Origin: Splendidivirga corallicola
GTDB lineage: Bacteria; Bacteroidota; Bacteroidia; Cytophagales; Cyclobacteriaceae
NCBI GenBank assembly: GCA_030442035.1
Contig: JAUJEA010000007.1
Coordinates: 248,001 to 312,000 of the forward strand
Direction: 5' to 3'
DNA: 64,000 nt
In this document: positions 18,297 to 27,249 of the stretch, piece after piece
How positions within the stretch are numbered: position 1 is the stretch's first letter
Layout of the letters: every line of letters begins with the position of its first letter
Made by a program: the position numbers and the translations under genes
The notes under the pieces: model-generated
Databases searched by the model: none
Told to the model about the DNA's origin: nothing
Seen by the model: only the letters and a program-made list of their open reading frames with translations

Positions 18297-18329
18297 AAGC
18301 CAGGCCTACAAGCTTGGCTTTATTTTTTT
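18297..18329 (+). terminator. Terminator of nrdBA overlapping the aroK 3' end
   Basis: AAGCCAGGC (18297-18305) pairs with GCTTGGCTT (18312-18320), with one G-U pair and a 6-nt loop, followed by a T-rich run. On the minus strand the stem is again followed by T-rich sequence, so it can also end aroK. The aroK stop codon (18306-18308) lies in the loop, so one hairpin probably serves both convergent genes. Confidence 0.75.
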
Positions 18330-18818
18330 AATGATGTTATCAACATCTATTTCATCTTCCTTGAATGTGAATTGAGCAAGCCGATAAAAAGAGATTCTAT
18401 TTTTTCTTTTCTCCTCCAATGCTCCCCCTAAAGTTTTATAATTGTGTCCTCTGAACAGCGGTCTTTCTTCTACACCGTCACTTAAAATTCTTTTGGCAAT
18501 GGTGACAGGGTTAACATCCAGGAAAATGCTTATTCCATTCTGATTGATAAAATCCATGTTATCATGAAAACAGGGAGCCCCGCCACCTGTAGCCATAATA
18601 AATGTTTCATTGGTATCGGTAGCCTCTTTCAAACAATCAGATTCAATATGCCTGAAATAATCTTCACCTTTTTGCTCAAAAATTTCCGGGATTGATGCCC
18701 CACCCTTTTTTACAATCAGATCATCCAGATCAAAAAACGAAATCCCCATTTTAACAGCAAGCTCTTTCCCAAAGGTAGATTTACCACAACCTGGCATGCC
18801 AATGATAAATATCTTCAT
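18306..18818 (-). CDS. aroK: Shikimate kinase
   Basis: The enzyme phosphorylates shikimate with ATP in aromatic amino-acid synthesis. The 170 residues have the Walker A loop GMPGCGKST (7-15), the shikimate-binding DLDD and FRxxE segments, the GGG motif in MATGGGAPC and the lid arginine in ERPLF. The length is standard. The gene converges on nrdBA, and its last codons form one arm of the shared terminator. Confidence 0.95.
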   Translation of the reverse strand: MKIFIIGMPGCGKSTFGKELAVKMGISFFDLDDLIVKKGGASIPEIFEQKGEDYFRHIESDCLKEATDTNETFIMATGGGAPCFHDNMDFINQNGISIFLDVNPVTIAKRILSDGVEERPLFRGHNYKTLGGALEEKRKNRISFYRLAQFTFKEDEIDVDNIIKKIKPSL

Positions 18819-19103
18819 TCTAAATAGTATCTATTTGCGAATTATCAGAATTTATGATTTACGAAATTAATATCGTGGCAGAAGGTGTAATTATTAACAA
18901 GTATATATAAGAAAAATGATAGAAGCTATCATATAACGGCATTCTCACATAAAGACTTGCTGTTGTGTTAAAGAAATTTCTATTTGGAAATCAATCGTAA
19001 TTTGCCATTCGAAATTCGTAATTCATTCAAAATTTATAGCTCAAAATTAATATCGGTCATCTCTTTTTGCAATAGGATTGTAGAACCATAGAGAGACCTA
19101 AAC

Positions 19104-20201
19104 CTAACTCCCAATAAGTGTCATTATTTCTTGTGATGATGGAATATCGTTGTTATGCCATTTCCCCTTGACCACACCATCTTTTAAAAGAATGAGTCCG
19201 GGATTTGCTCTGAGGATGGTTTTTAACACTGTCGCATCAGCGAAAAAATAAGGTGCCGCCAACTGCACTTCGTGCCGGAAAGTTTCAAAAGTAGCACCGT
19301 CGGTGGCAGTTAAAACCCATGAGGTGATGTTACTATTATCAATATCGGTAAGTAGGTTGTTAATTTCCTGAAAGCTTTCCGAATCAGACTTTTTCACATC
19401 ATAAGTCACAACAAGTAATTTGTTGCCCTCCAGGGTTTGATCGGTGAAATCACCTTCATCATTCCAAACACTATAGTCTGTAATTTTGGGCTGTGCCTCA
19501 GGATTTAATAGTATCATCTCCTTAAACTCATATCCTCCATCAGTCGGATATTTTTCAAATTCATGTTCTTCCCCATCCTTTGTCATAATGTATTTATACC
19601 TCAAGTCCTCTGATGGCTGCATAGCAGCTGGAATATTGGCTCCTACTTTATAAGCCCTGAAATCAACAAAAGGCAAATGACGTATAGCGTAAATAGCTAT
19701 AATAATACCTATGACAAAACTGGTTCCGGTTACAATGTCACCAGTGCTGACTTTCAATATTGGTTTGATGTTTTTTCTGTATATGAATAATACAATAATA
19801 AGTACCAGCAAGATGATGTCTTTATAGAATGATTGCCATGGTGTAAGTTTGATAGCATCTCCAAAACAACCGCAATCCGTTACCTTATTGAAGTATGCAG
19901 AATAAAAAGTAAGAAAAGTAAAGAATAAAATTAGCAGGAGCAGGATCCAGCTTGTGACATTCATCCTTATCGAAAGCAGCAGTGCAATACCAAGAACCAC
20001 TTCCAAAACACTTAGAAAAACCGCAATCTCCAGGGCATAGGGGACAAAGAAATGAAAAAAAGAGGCGAAATCACCTGCAAACACTTCAAAATATTCTTCC
20101 ATTTTAATAGCGGTTCCAACAGGGTCATTCACTTTTATCATACCGGAAAAAATGAATAAGAGGCCTACAAAATATCTTGCCAGAAGTATAACTATCTTCA
20201 T
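19104..20201 (-). CDS. BT_3928-type DoxX-like membrane protein
   Basis: The 365-residue protein has an N-terminal DoxX/MauE-type membrane domain of about four helices (1-145), with the family hallmark DCGCFGDAIKLTPW between helices, followed by one more helix (about 157-173). The C-terminal half (about 190-360) is soluble and resembles a thioredoxin-like fold without a CxxC pair. Members are widespread and nearly always found in Bacteroidota, commonly next to a DUF1599 gene, as here. Its role is unknown; a link to membrane redox chemistry is inference from the DoxX domain. It reads in the same direction as the DUF1599 gene 114 bp upstream. Confidence 0.82.
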   Translation of the reverse strand: MKIVILLARYFVGLLFIFSGMIKVNDPVGTAIKMEEYFEVFAGDFASFFHFFVPYALEIAVFLSVLEVVLGIALLLSIRMNVTSWILLLLILFFTFLTFYSAYFNKVTDCGCFGDAIKLTPWQSFYKDIILLVLIIVLFIYRKNIKPILKVSTGDIVTGTSFVIGIIIAIYAIRHLPFVDFRAYKVGANIPAAMQPSEDLRYKYIMTKDGEEHEFEKYPTDGGYEFKEMILLNPEAQPKITDYSVWNDEGDFTDQTLEGNKLLVVTYDVKKSDSESFQEINNLLTDIDNSNITSWVLTATDGATFETFRHEVQLAAPYFFADATVLKTILRANPGLILLKDGVVKGKWHNNDIPSSQEIMTLIGS

Positions 20202-20315
20202 TGGTTTATTTTTTTACATTATCTCAATTGTCTCAATTACGAAGGAAGTGTCCAGGATGTTATGACCAATCTTGCAAAACGCTGAATATCTATATTTTAA
20301 TGTATCTCCTAACTA

Positions 20316-20861
20316 CTATTGAGAAAAGGTCAATTTAATCAGTGCAAAAACAGCATAATTGATCATATCCTGATAATTAGCTCTCACGCCTTCTGAAATA
20401 ATGGTTTTACCCTGGTTATCTTCTATCTGTTTTACTCTGAATAATTTCATCAGAATAATGTCTGTAATGGAACTCACGCGCATGTCTCTCCAGGCCTCGT
20501 CATAATCGTGATTTTTACTTTGAAGTAAAGAGCGTGTTTCATTCACAGCTGAGTCGTAATGGGGTTCCAATTCTTCATAAGGTATTTCGGTTCGACTCTC
20601 CTTATCCAATTCCATTTGTATCATGGCTATGATACAGTAATTAATGATACCGATAAATTCAGATTTGATATCATCTTCGATCTTCTGTTCGCCTTTTTCC
20701 TGTATAGAACGAATGCGTTGGGCTTTAATAAAAATTTGATCTGTTATTGAAGGCAGACGAAGAATCCTCCAGGCTGTTCCATAGTCTTTTGTTTTTTTGC
20801 TAAACACATCTTTACAGGTTTCTATTACCTGTGTATATTCTGTAATAGTTTGGTCTATCAA
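20316..20861 (-). CDS. Tandem DUF1599 (nucleotide-modification-associated) protein
   Basis: The 181-residue protein is two copies of the same roughly 85-residue helical module. Both copies contain a KTKDYGTAWRILRLPSITD-like stretch (residues 23-41, and KNHDYDEAWRDMRVSSITD at about 115-133), followed by K..R...I....Q...E and a NY motif. DUF1599 is the family called nucleotide modification associated domain 1, seen alone in phages and duplicated in Bacteroidota. Its biochemical activity is not established. The gene diverges from folP with 115 bp between the starts. Confidence 0.82.
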   Translation of the reverse strand: MIDQTITEYTQVIETCKDVFSKKTKDYGTAWRILRLPSITDQIFIKAQRIRSIQEKGEQKIEDDIKSEFIGIINYCIIAMIQMELDKESRTEIPYEELEPHYDSAVNETRSLLQSKNHDYDEAWRDMRVSSITDIILMKLFRVKQIEDNQGKTIISEGVRANYQDMINYAVFALIKLTFSQ

Positions 20862-20976
20862 TTTTATTATTTTATTTTGAAATTAATGGGAAATATTCGA
20901 TTCAATGACAGATTTTCCAAGAGGTGTAAAATATCAAAAAAGAGCTCCTGGTCAATGAATTTCAAATTATTTTAGG

Positions 20977-21825
20977 GTGAAAGATACATTTTTTTATTCA
21001 AAAAAAACACTGAGTCTAAATGGAAATATTCTCGATCTGAGGACGCCTAAAGTGATGGGAATATTAAACGTCACACCTGATTCGTTCTTTGATGGTGGAC
21101 GTTATCATAATGAAGTGGAAGTATTGAAGCAGGTGGGAAAAATGATTGAAGCGGGAGCGGCGATTATAGACATAGGAGGTTATTCATCCCGGCCCGAAGC
21201 CGAGAACATTTCCGAGGCGGTTGAATCAGAACGAATACGCACAACATTGGGTTTAATAGGTAAGGAATTTCCTGAAGCGAATATTTCGATTGATACCTTC
21301 AGATCCGGAATCGCCAAAATGGCCGTACAAGAGGGTGCTGCTATGATCAATGATATCTCCGGAGGGACTCTGGATGATAAAATGTTCCAAACCATAGCCG
21401 ACTTACAGGTTCCTTACGTATTAATGCATATGAAGGGGAATCCACAAACGATGATTCAACAAACGGAGTACAAGAATCTGTTAACAGATGTTATTGATCA
21501 CCTGAATGATAGGCTGAATAAACTATTGACTCTGGGGGTAAAAGATATTATTGTGGATCCTGGTTTTGGTTTTGCAAAAAGCCTTGATCAAAATTATGAA
21601 TTACTAAAAAATTTAAAGTATTTTAAGGTTTTGAATCATCCACTTCTAGTAGGTGTCTCCAGAAAATCAATGATTTATAAGAAATTGAGTATTAAGCCGG
21701 AAGAGGCACTTAATGGAACCACAGCTTTGAATATGGTAAGCTTGATGAATGGAGCCTCAATACTAAGAGTGCACGATGTGAAAGAAGCTGTTGAAGTAGT
21801 AAAATTATATGAACAGTTGAGCTAG
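20977..21825 (+). CDS. folP: Dihydropteroate synthase
   Basis: The enzyme joins p-aminobenzoate to 6-hydroxymethyl-dihydropterin diphosphate in folate synthesis and is the sulfonamide target. The 282 residues have the TIM-barrel motifs GILNVTPDSFFDGG (28-41), DIGGYSSRP (65-73), DPGFGFAKS and GVSRKSM. The start is a GTG at 20977, because the next Met lies inside the first barrel strand. The stop codon TAG shares one base with the GTG start of cdaA, so the two are translationally coupled. Confidence 0.95.
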   Translation: MKDTFFYSKKTLSLNGNILDLRTPKVMGILNVTPDSFFDGGRYHNEVEVLKQVGKMIEAGAAIIDIGGYSSRPEAENISEAVESERIRTTLGLIGKEFPEANISIDTFRSGIAKMAVQEGAAMINDISGGTLDDKMFQTIADLQVPYVLMHMKGNPQTMIQQTEYKNLLTDVIDHLNDRLNKLLTLGVKDIIVDPGFGFAKSLDQNYELLKNLKYFKVLNHPLLVGVSRKSMIYKKLSIKPEEALNGTTALNMVSLMNGASILRVHDVKEAVEVVKLYEQLS

Positions 21826-22700
21826 TGATATTATTATTTAACATAGGCTTTCTAAAAATAAGTTGGGTAGATATCATTGATATAACCCTGGTAAGTATTC
21901 TATTGTACCAGGTGTATAAATTGATGAAAGGAAGCGTTGCTGTAAAGATCTTCCTGGGCTTTCTATCCTTATACTTAATATACCTGGTAGTTGATGCCTC
22001 CGGCATGGAGCTGGTGACCACCATCCTTGGACAATTCATGGAAGTTGGTGTAATTGCTGCCATTATTTTGTTCCAGCAGGAAATCAGAAAGTTTTTGTTG
22101 ATCATTGGTAAAACCACCGATTTGAACCGTGAATATATATTCAAAGGGTTTCTTTGGAAACGGAATAGCGGCGATGGAAGAAACATCAATGTAAATGCTA
22201 TGATTGAGGCTGTTAAGGCTTTGGGAGGATCTAACACCGGAGCACTCATTGTGTTGTCCAAAACTTCGGAGCTAAAATTTTATGCAGAATCAGGTGACAT
22301 CATTAATGCAGAGGTTTCTAAGCGCCTTCTACTGGCTATTTTCAATAAATACAGCCCGCTGCATGATGGTGCAGTGATTATTCACCAAGGTATCATCAAA
22401 GCGGCCAGGTGCATTCTACCTGTATCGGAAAGAGATGATCTACCGGCGAACCTCGGTCTCAGGCACAGAGCTGCTATTGGTATGTCTGAGATGACAGATA
22501 CAATGGTTCTGGTTGTTTCGGAGGAAACCGGAGAAATGTCAGTGGTGAGGAATGGGATGATTCATAAAAATCTTTCAACTCAGGAGCTTAGGAAAAAAGT
22601 GAATGCATATCTGTTCGAAGATAAAGCCAGAAGACGAAGGAAAGCAGAGAGTAGAGATGAAAGTATTCCGGATCTATTGATAAAAGAAGAAGAGCGGTAA
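21825..22700 (+). CDS. cdaA: Diadenylate cyclase CdaA (c-di-AMP synthase)
   Basis: CdaA makes the second messenger c-di-AMP from two ATP. The 291 residues have three N-terminal membrane helices (about 12-95) and a DAC domain (about 120-250) with the catalytic Asp181-Gly-Ala in LHDGAVII and Arg213-His-Arg in LRHRAAIG. A basic, charged tail follows. The start is a GTG that overlaps the folP stop by one base. The Firmicutes partner CdaR (YbbR) is not next to it. Coupling to folP is a common Bacteroidota arrangement. Confidence 0.94.
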   Translation: MILLFNIGFLKISWVDIIDITLVSILLYQVYKLMKGSVAVKIFLGFLSLYLIYLVVDASGMELVTTILGQFMEVGVIAAIILFQQEIRKFLLIIGKTTDLNREYIFKGFLWKRNSGDGRNINVNAMIEAVKALGGSNTGALIVLSKTSELKFYAESGDIINAEVSKRLLLAIFNKYSPLHDGAVIIHQGIIKAARCILPVSERDDLPANLGLRHRAAIGMSEMTDTMVLVVSEETGEMSVVRNGMIHKNLSTQELRKKVNAYLFEDKARRRRKAESRDESIPDLLIKEEER

Positions 22701-23075
22701 AACCTGTAAGCATTTCCCGAAGCAATCCCATCCAATATTCTTTAATCCCAAAATTCAATCCATAGAAAAATGTGGGTTGGTACTATTTTGGAAAGTTTTG
22801 ACATCAAATGGGGGTCAAACCCTATTTATCTGTAATAGTACTAGAAATCATCAAATGATGACCCGTCTCAGGAAATCGATCATTGTGGTTTTAATAAAAT
22901 CAGGATTTTCAGAGATAAAAATTTGATTTAAGCTTAAAACAATAAATAAATTAGAATCAGTAAAATTAATTTAATTATGAAACAGGCCATTTCAAGATCT
23001 GACTCCACAAAGATAAGACAAGTACTTATCTTAATCGGACAGCGATAATCTCTACGGCCTATAAAATTTAAAAAG
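22701..23075. other. Spacer and leader before the small secreted protein
   Basis: I see no normal gene in this stretch. Near its end is a 23-residue open frame (22978-23049). Inside that frame lies a perfect 8-bp hairpin, AAGATAAG (23010-23017) with CTTATCTT (23025-23032), 43 bp before the next start codon. It may be a leader structure. Confidence 0.4.
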
Positions 23076-23519
23076 ATGAAACAAATTTTTTTAACAACAG
23101 CAGTAATAATTATTACCATGATCAGTGCAGCCGCACAAGAATATAAAGTAATAACATCAGTCGAGTCTATTGTCCCTGCTGGCATAGGGCGTTCCAGATT
23201 GATTGAAAATAAAGAGAACGTTAACGCAGAAAACTTCAAAACTGAAAGGACCGATGGTAGAAAAAGTGATATGAAAGAAGTCAAAAGAAAGAATCTGAAA
23301 ATCAATAAACTTTCAGAAACTAAATTGTTAAACTTTTATAGTATCGCAGGGATCAATTTCCAGAATATAGCTTCGAACGATGCTTTGATCACTTCCAGGC
23401 TCAATGAACTTACTAAAGATGGCTGGGAACTGGTTTTTGTAACCAGTGCTGTAGAAAGCGATGGAGGAGAAACTGATGGTGAAGGGATTTTCATTACAAG
23501 ATATATTTTTAAGAGATAA
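23076..23519 (+). CDS. Secreted protein of unknown function
   Basis: The 147-residue protein begins with a clear Sec signal peptide (MKQIFLTTAVIIITMISAAAQ, cut near residue 21). The segment EYKVITSVESIVPAGIGRSRLIE follows, then a lysine-rich middle (about 50-85). The C-terminal part, LNELTKDGWELVFVTS, resembles the small DUF4177-like fold. I know similar secreted proteins in Cytophagales but no function. It stands alone, with a strong terminator directly after it. Confidence 0.7.
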   Translation: MKQIFLTTAVIIITMISAAAQEYKVITSVESIVPAGIGRSRLIENKENVNAENFKTERTDGRKSDMKEVKRKNLKINKLSETKLLNFYSIAGINFQNIASNDALITSRLNELTKDGWELVFVTSAVESDGGETDGEGIFITRYIFKR

Positions 23520-23555
23520 GGATAAATACAATAGCTTAAAATTTCCTAAGTTAAG

Positions 23556-23587
23556 CGCCAGGTAAAAATTTTGCCTGGCGTTTTTTT
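23556..23587 (+). terminator. Rho-independent terminator
   Basis: CGCCAGG (23556-23562) pairs perfectly with CCTGGCG (23574-23580) through an 11-nt loop and is followed by seven T. It lies 37 bp after the secreted-protein gene. Confidence 0.88.
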
Positions 23588-23687
23588 GATAAACAAAAGC
23601 CAAAATATTTTTATTTCGTATGATTATTGATAATTCACTATTACTCATCTCGGAAATACAAAGAATATTCATTCAATAAAATTTTAT

Positions 23688-24158
23688 ATGAACATAGAAA
23701 ACAGGTTAAAGGAATTTGGTTTGGAGTTACCTGAAATTTCAACACCGGGAGGATCATATGTGTCTGTTAACATTAGGGTAAATATTGCTTATGTAGCGAT
23801 TCAATTTCCGATCAGAAATGGAGAATATTTTTATCAGGGAAGATTGGGAGATGATATTTCCACGGAGGATGGGCTCAAGGCCATGGAACTTTGTGCTTTG
23901 AATGTATTGGCACAAATCAATGATAAAGTGGGTTTTGACAATGTTGTTGGTTTAAATCACTTGGATGCTTATTTTCAGGCATACGGAAGTTGGGACGATT
24001 CACCTGAAGTAGTGAACGGCGCCTCCGATTTATTCCAAAAAGTGCTTGAGGAGAAAGGAATACACACCAGGGCTATTTTTGGTGTGGAAAAACTACCAAG
24101 AAATTTCAGTGTCGGACTGACAAGTTCTTTTACAATTGTAAAGAGCGTCCAAATCTAA
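23688..24158 (+). CDS. RidA/YjgF-family protein
   Basis: The 156-residue protein matches the longer RidA subfamily: LGDDISTEDGLKAMELCALNVLAQI, then NHLDAYFQAYGSWDDSPEVVNGASDLFQKVLEEKGIHTRAIFGVEKLP. RidA proteins form trimers and hydrolyse reactive enamine/imine intermediates of PLP enzymes. In this subfamily the catalytic arginine is often replaced, and the activity of such members is unproven. The acetyltransferase gene starts 18 bp later, so the two are probably one operon. Confidence 0.85.
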   Translation: MNIENRLKEFGLELPEISTPGGSYVSVNIRVNIAYVAIQFPIRNGEYFYQGRLGDDISTEDGLKAMELCALNVLAQINDKVGFDNVVGLNHLDAYFQAYGSWDDSPEVVNGASDLFQKVLEEKGIHTRAIFGVEKLPRNFSVGLTSSFTIVKSVQI

Positions 24159-24176
24159 ATCATTAGAATTCTATCA

Positions 24177-24755
24177 ATGACCGAGAAACAAAAAATGCTT
24201 AATGGTGAATTTTACAATTCAAGAGATCCTGAATTGATCGAGATATATCATAAGGCCAGGAAACTTATGCATCAATACAATAACCTTGATTCCAGAAACA
24301 CAGGTGAAAGGGAAAGGATTTTACATGAGCTATTGGAGCATAAGGGCGAAGGTGTGTGGATAGAGACACCCTTCTTTTGTGACTATGGTGAGCATATTTC
24401 AATAGGAGATAATTCGTTTATCAATACGAATTGTATGTTTCTCGATAACAACAAAATTGTCATTGGAAATAATGCACTCATAGCACCCTATGTCCAGATC
24501 TATACCGCTGCCCATCCGCTCAGTGCTAAAGATAGAATTAAGTCAAGGGCTTCAGAAAAAGAAGCCGTCTATTTAACTTCCACCAAACCCGTTCGTATAG
24601 GTGATAATGTTTGGATTGGTGGTAATTCAGTGATATTACCTGGAGTAGTCATAGGCAACAATGTGACGATTGGAGCTGGCTCAGTAGTAACAAAGGATAT
24701 TCCTGATGATGTGCTAGCATTAGGCAACCCTTGCCAGGTAGTTAGATCAATCTAA
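24177..24755 (+). CDS. Sugar O-acetyltransferase (maltose/galactoside acetyltransferase type)
   Basis: The 192-residue protein is a left-handed beta-helix acetyltransferase. The N-terminal MAC segment (LNGEFYNSRDPELIEIYHKARKL) and hexapeptide repeats are visible (ISIGDNSFINTNC, IVIGNNALIAPYV, VRIGDNVWIGGNSVILPGVVIGNNVTIGAGSVV). The active-site histidine lies in IYTAAHPL. It transfers acetyl from acetyl-CoA to a sugar hydroxyl. The true acceptor is unknown, since the family often acts in detoxification. The terminator at 24783-24812 follows. Confidence 0.9.
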   Translation: MTEKQKMLNGEFYNSRDPELIEIYHKARKLMHQYNNLDSRNTGERERILHELLEHKGEGVWIETPFFCDYGEHISIGDNSFINTNCMFLDNNKIVIGNNALIAPYVQIYTAAHPLSAKDRIKSRASEKEAVYLTSTKPVRIGDNVWIGGNSVILPGVVIGNNVTIGAGSVVTKDIPDDVLALGNPCQVVRSI

Positions 24756-24782
24756 TTGTCTGTGGAAAAGGCATTAAAGAAT

Positions 24783-24812
24783 AAAGCCCGATCAATTTGA
24801 CCGGGCTTTTTA
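24783..24812 (+). terminator. Rho-independent terminator after the acetyltransferase gene
   Basis: AAAGCCCG (24783-24790) and CGGGCTTT (24802-24809) form a perfect 8-bp stem with an 11-nt loop, followed by TTT. It sits between two convergent genes and may work weakly in the other direction too. Confidence 0.8.
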
Positions 24813-24829
24813 ATTCACTTGAATAATCC

Positions 24830-26809
24830 TTAATCTAACTTGTACTCAAGTTTAAAGTCATCCTTGTTGAAATCTTCAAGAGAAAATTCTCTAAGAAGCT
24901 TTTCATATTTCATTTTCAATTGCTCGCTTATTTTTTTGTTATTAACAAGTATCCGGTTCTTTTTAAATTCGATGGTCACGCGTTTGTCCTTTTTATCAAC
25001 CAGGTTATCGGATTTTAATTCATAAAGAATTTTTTCCTTTAGTTTCTTCATCCTTTTCACCCGTTTGGCCATTTCCTCCTTTAACAAAAGTTGTTGTTGC
25101 TTCAGCTCCTCGATACTTTCCAGGTGTAGCAATCTGGCTGAGGAAAGCATTTCTTCTATGCTACTATATTTTTCCCTTATACGGGCTACATCTTCTTTGA
25201 TGATCTGCTCTTTTGAAATGTCTTTGACCGTCTCAATCATATGCATTACTTCTTCCAAAGTTCTGATCTTTTCGATTTCGAATTCTTCCTGCATTTGGCG
25301 AATTTCCAGCTCCAATGACTTTCTTATCTCTTCAGTAACAGGTTTATTCCTTTCAAATTGATATTTCAGTTCTATCATCGATTTCTCCAGTCCAAGCTGT
25401 AAGTTTCTAAGTTGTCTATGTACATCCATCACATAGTTTTTGTAATCACGAGCTTTTATCTGATCCATATCCCTCAACTGCTCTTTGACACTTTCTACTT
25501 CAACAATTCGATTTGTTTTTTCCAATTTGGCTTCCAGATCTTCAATTTTATATTGAAGCTTTTTGATCATCTCTGATTGCTCTTTGATCAATGCATCTTT
25601 ATCTACGGCTTCCCTTTCCACGATGGTTGTATCCCGAATTCGTAAAAACTGTTTCCCAGGTACAATTTCAAAACTTTTGCTTAGTTCAATGATATGATCA
25701 GGGCTTTGGGCAGATGCTTCAAGGAAAAGCCTTCCATTATCCTTTTTGAAAATATCGCCTTTGTTAAAGGCAATGCCTATCGTGGCAATTGTTATAAGAA
25801 GTAATGTTACGGTGATTATCTTCTCTAAATTTGAGTTTTTGTGATTATCTCGTTCCATAAGTCTTTTGATTCTTTGAAATAATTGTTCCTTTTTGTTACC
25901 AGCAAATGATATGGCCATGTTCGGGGTATGCAGAATAAGCTCATTAAGCTCTGCTAACGTCTTCACGTATTTCAGTGGATTATTACCGGTTAAAGCAATA
26001 GCGATATCATCACAGCAGTTTTCTCTTTCTTCCCTGATCTTGGAGGATATCCACCAAACAGCAGGGTTGAAGAAAAACAAGGTTTCAGCGATACTCTGTA
26101 TCAGATTGATGAGAAAGTCATTTCTTTTGATATGGGCAATCTCATGAGCCAGGATGTATTCTATTTGATCGGTAGACAAACCTGTTGTAATGGTTAAAGG
26201 AAGCAAAACAATAGGTTTTAAATGTCCTATGATCAATGGCACTTTCACCTTAGCCGAAGCATAGATCTTTACAGTTTTTTGAATATTTAGCTTTTTGAGT
26301 AATATCTTGACCTTATTTTCAACTAGTGTTGAAACAGGAGAAAGCTCCATTGTTCGTAATCTATGAGTATAATAAAATCCGCCCAATAACCTCAATGTCA
26401 GGAAACCAACTCCTATGGACCAGGCAATGACCAGAGCAGGCAGGTTATTTTGAAATAGGTCAACAGCAAAATCCAACCAAGGGACCTGATCATTCTCTGC
26501 ATAGAAAACATCCTCTTCCAAAGGCGCAATTTCTACTATCTCATCCACAGAGGAAATTTCCAAAGGATGTAGCAATAGAGGTTGCTGGTTTTTGTACTGA
26601 ATAACAAAAGTTGTTAAAGTGGTCAAAAGAAAAAGTGCCAAGGCGCCTATGGAAAGGTTATATTTTAAGGCAGCGGTCCCTTTTTTGAAGATATTGACCG
26701 TTATATAAAGTAGGACTGCAATCAATATACCTTGCCAGAGAGAATGTAATAGCGTCCAGCCAAAAGATTCTACTAGTGTTGTTGAGATAATTCCATCAAA
26801 ACTATTCAT
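24830..26809 (-). CDS. BlaR1/MecR1-like M56 membrane metalloprotease with coiled-coil C-terminus
   Basis: The 659-residue protein has a membrane domain of about four helices in its first 260 residues, with the zinc-protease motif HEIAH (222-226) and the downstream ERENCCDD segment, as in BlaR1. A further helix lies near 325-345. The last roughly 300 residues form a long charged coiled coil instead of the beta-lactam-binding domain of true BlaR1. The start is the ATG at 26809, which has an AGGAGG six bases upstream, the best ribosome site in the window. A longer frame to 26833 is less likely. The gene overlaps its repressor gene by 8 bp. I infer a signal-triggered protease that cleaves the neighbouring repressor. 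Confidence 0.85.
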   Translation of the reverse strand: MNSFDGIISTTLVESFGWTLLHSLWQGILIAVLLYITVNIFKKGTAALKYNLSIGALALFLLTTLTTFVIQYKNQQPLLLHPLEISSVDEIVEIAPLEEDVFYAENDQVPWLDFAVDLFQNNLPALVIAWSIGVGFLTLRLLGGFYYTHRLRTMELSPVSTLVENKVKILLKKLNIQKTVKIYASAKVKVPLIIGHLKPIVLLPLTITTGLSTDQIEYILAHEIAHIKRNDFLINLIQSIAETLFFFNPAVWWISSKIREERENCCDDIAIALTGNNPLKYVKTLAELNELILHTPNMAISFAGNKKEQLFQRIKRLMERDNHKNSNLEKIITVTLLLITIATIGIAFNKGDIFKKDNGRLFLEASAQSPDHIIELSKSFEIVPGKQFLRIRDTTIVEREAVDKDALIKEQSEMIKKLQYKIEDLEAKLEKTNRIVEVESVKEQLRDMDQIKARDYKNYVMDVHRQLRNLQLGLEKSMIELKYQFERNKPVTEEIRKSLELEIRQMQEEFEIEKIRTLEEVMHMIETVKDISKEQIIKEDVARIREKYSSIEEMLSSARLLHLESIEELKQQQLLLKEEMAKRVKRMKKLKEKILYELKSDNLVDKKDKRVTIEFKKNRILVNNKKISEQLKMKYEKLLREFSLEDFNKDDFKLEYKLD

Positions 26810-27194
26810 CTTGACCTCCTTCCAGGTTATCAATAAAGTCTCTTATTTTTTGTAATTCTTCTGCTGTAGAGCGTCGATTTCCTAATGTTTGCATAACAAG
26901 CTTCATGGCAGAACCTTCAAATGCTGTATTAAGTAATTTATCAATTAATTGGCCCTGTGTTTCCTCCTTCGGTACGGCTGGTTTATAAATATGGGTTTTG
27001 CCTTCCTTCTGCCTTGTCAGAAGTCCCTTGTCGTGCATAATTTGCATGAGCTTCAACGTGGTGGTATAGCCAACATTTCTTTGGGTAGACAAAGTATCAT
27101 TGATAAATCGGACTGTTGATGGTCCGTTTTCCCAAAGTACTTGAAGGATCTCTAATTCACTGTCTGTCGGTTTATTCGTCCGGTTTATTTTCAT
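26802..27194 (-). CDS. BlaI/MecI/CopY-family repressor
   Basis: The 130-residue winged-helix repressor has the family layout: SELEILQVLWENGPSTVRFINDTLS as the first helices, GYTTTLKLMQIMHDKGLL as the recognition helix and wing, and a C-terminal dimerisation part that is normally cut by the partner protease. It overlaps the M56 gene, so the pair is a BlaR-BlaI-type switch. A TTCGTA/TACGAA array covers its promoter at 27217-27249. No beta-lactamase or PBP gene is nearby, so the regulon is unknown. Confidence 0.92.
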   Translation of the reverse strand: MKINRTNKPTDSELEILQVLWENGPSTVRFINDTLSTQRNVGYTTTLKLMQIMHDKGLLTRQKEGKTHIYKPAVPKEETQGQLIDKLLNTAFEGSAMKLVMQTLGNRRSTAEELQKIRDFIDNLEGGQDE

Positions 27195-27216
27195 AACATT
27201 TATAATTACAATAACT

Positions 27217-27249
27217 TTCGTACAACAATTATATACGAACTTTTTCGTA
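27217..27249. promoter_or_regulatory. TTCGTA/TACGAA operator array at the repressor promoter
   Basis: TTCGTA (27217-27222) and TACGAA (27234-27239) form an inverted repeat. A third copy, TTCGTA, lies at 27244-27249. On the minus strand a TTTG and, 20 bases later, TATAATTG (one mismatch to TAnnTTTG) lie in and around the array. It is a natural autoregulatory operator for the BlaI-like protein. This is inferred from position and symmetry. Confidence 0.45.

Noticed and set aside
24830-26809. Beta-lactam resistance locus
   Set aside because: The protease and repressor resemble BlaR1/BlaI, but the penicillin sensor domain is missing and no beta-lactamase or resistance PBP gene is nearby.
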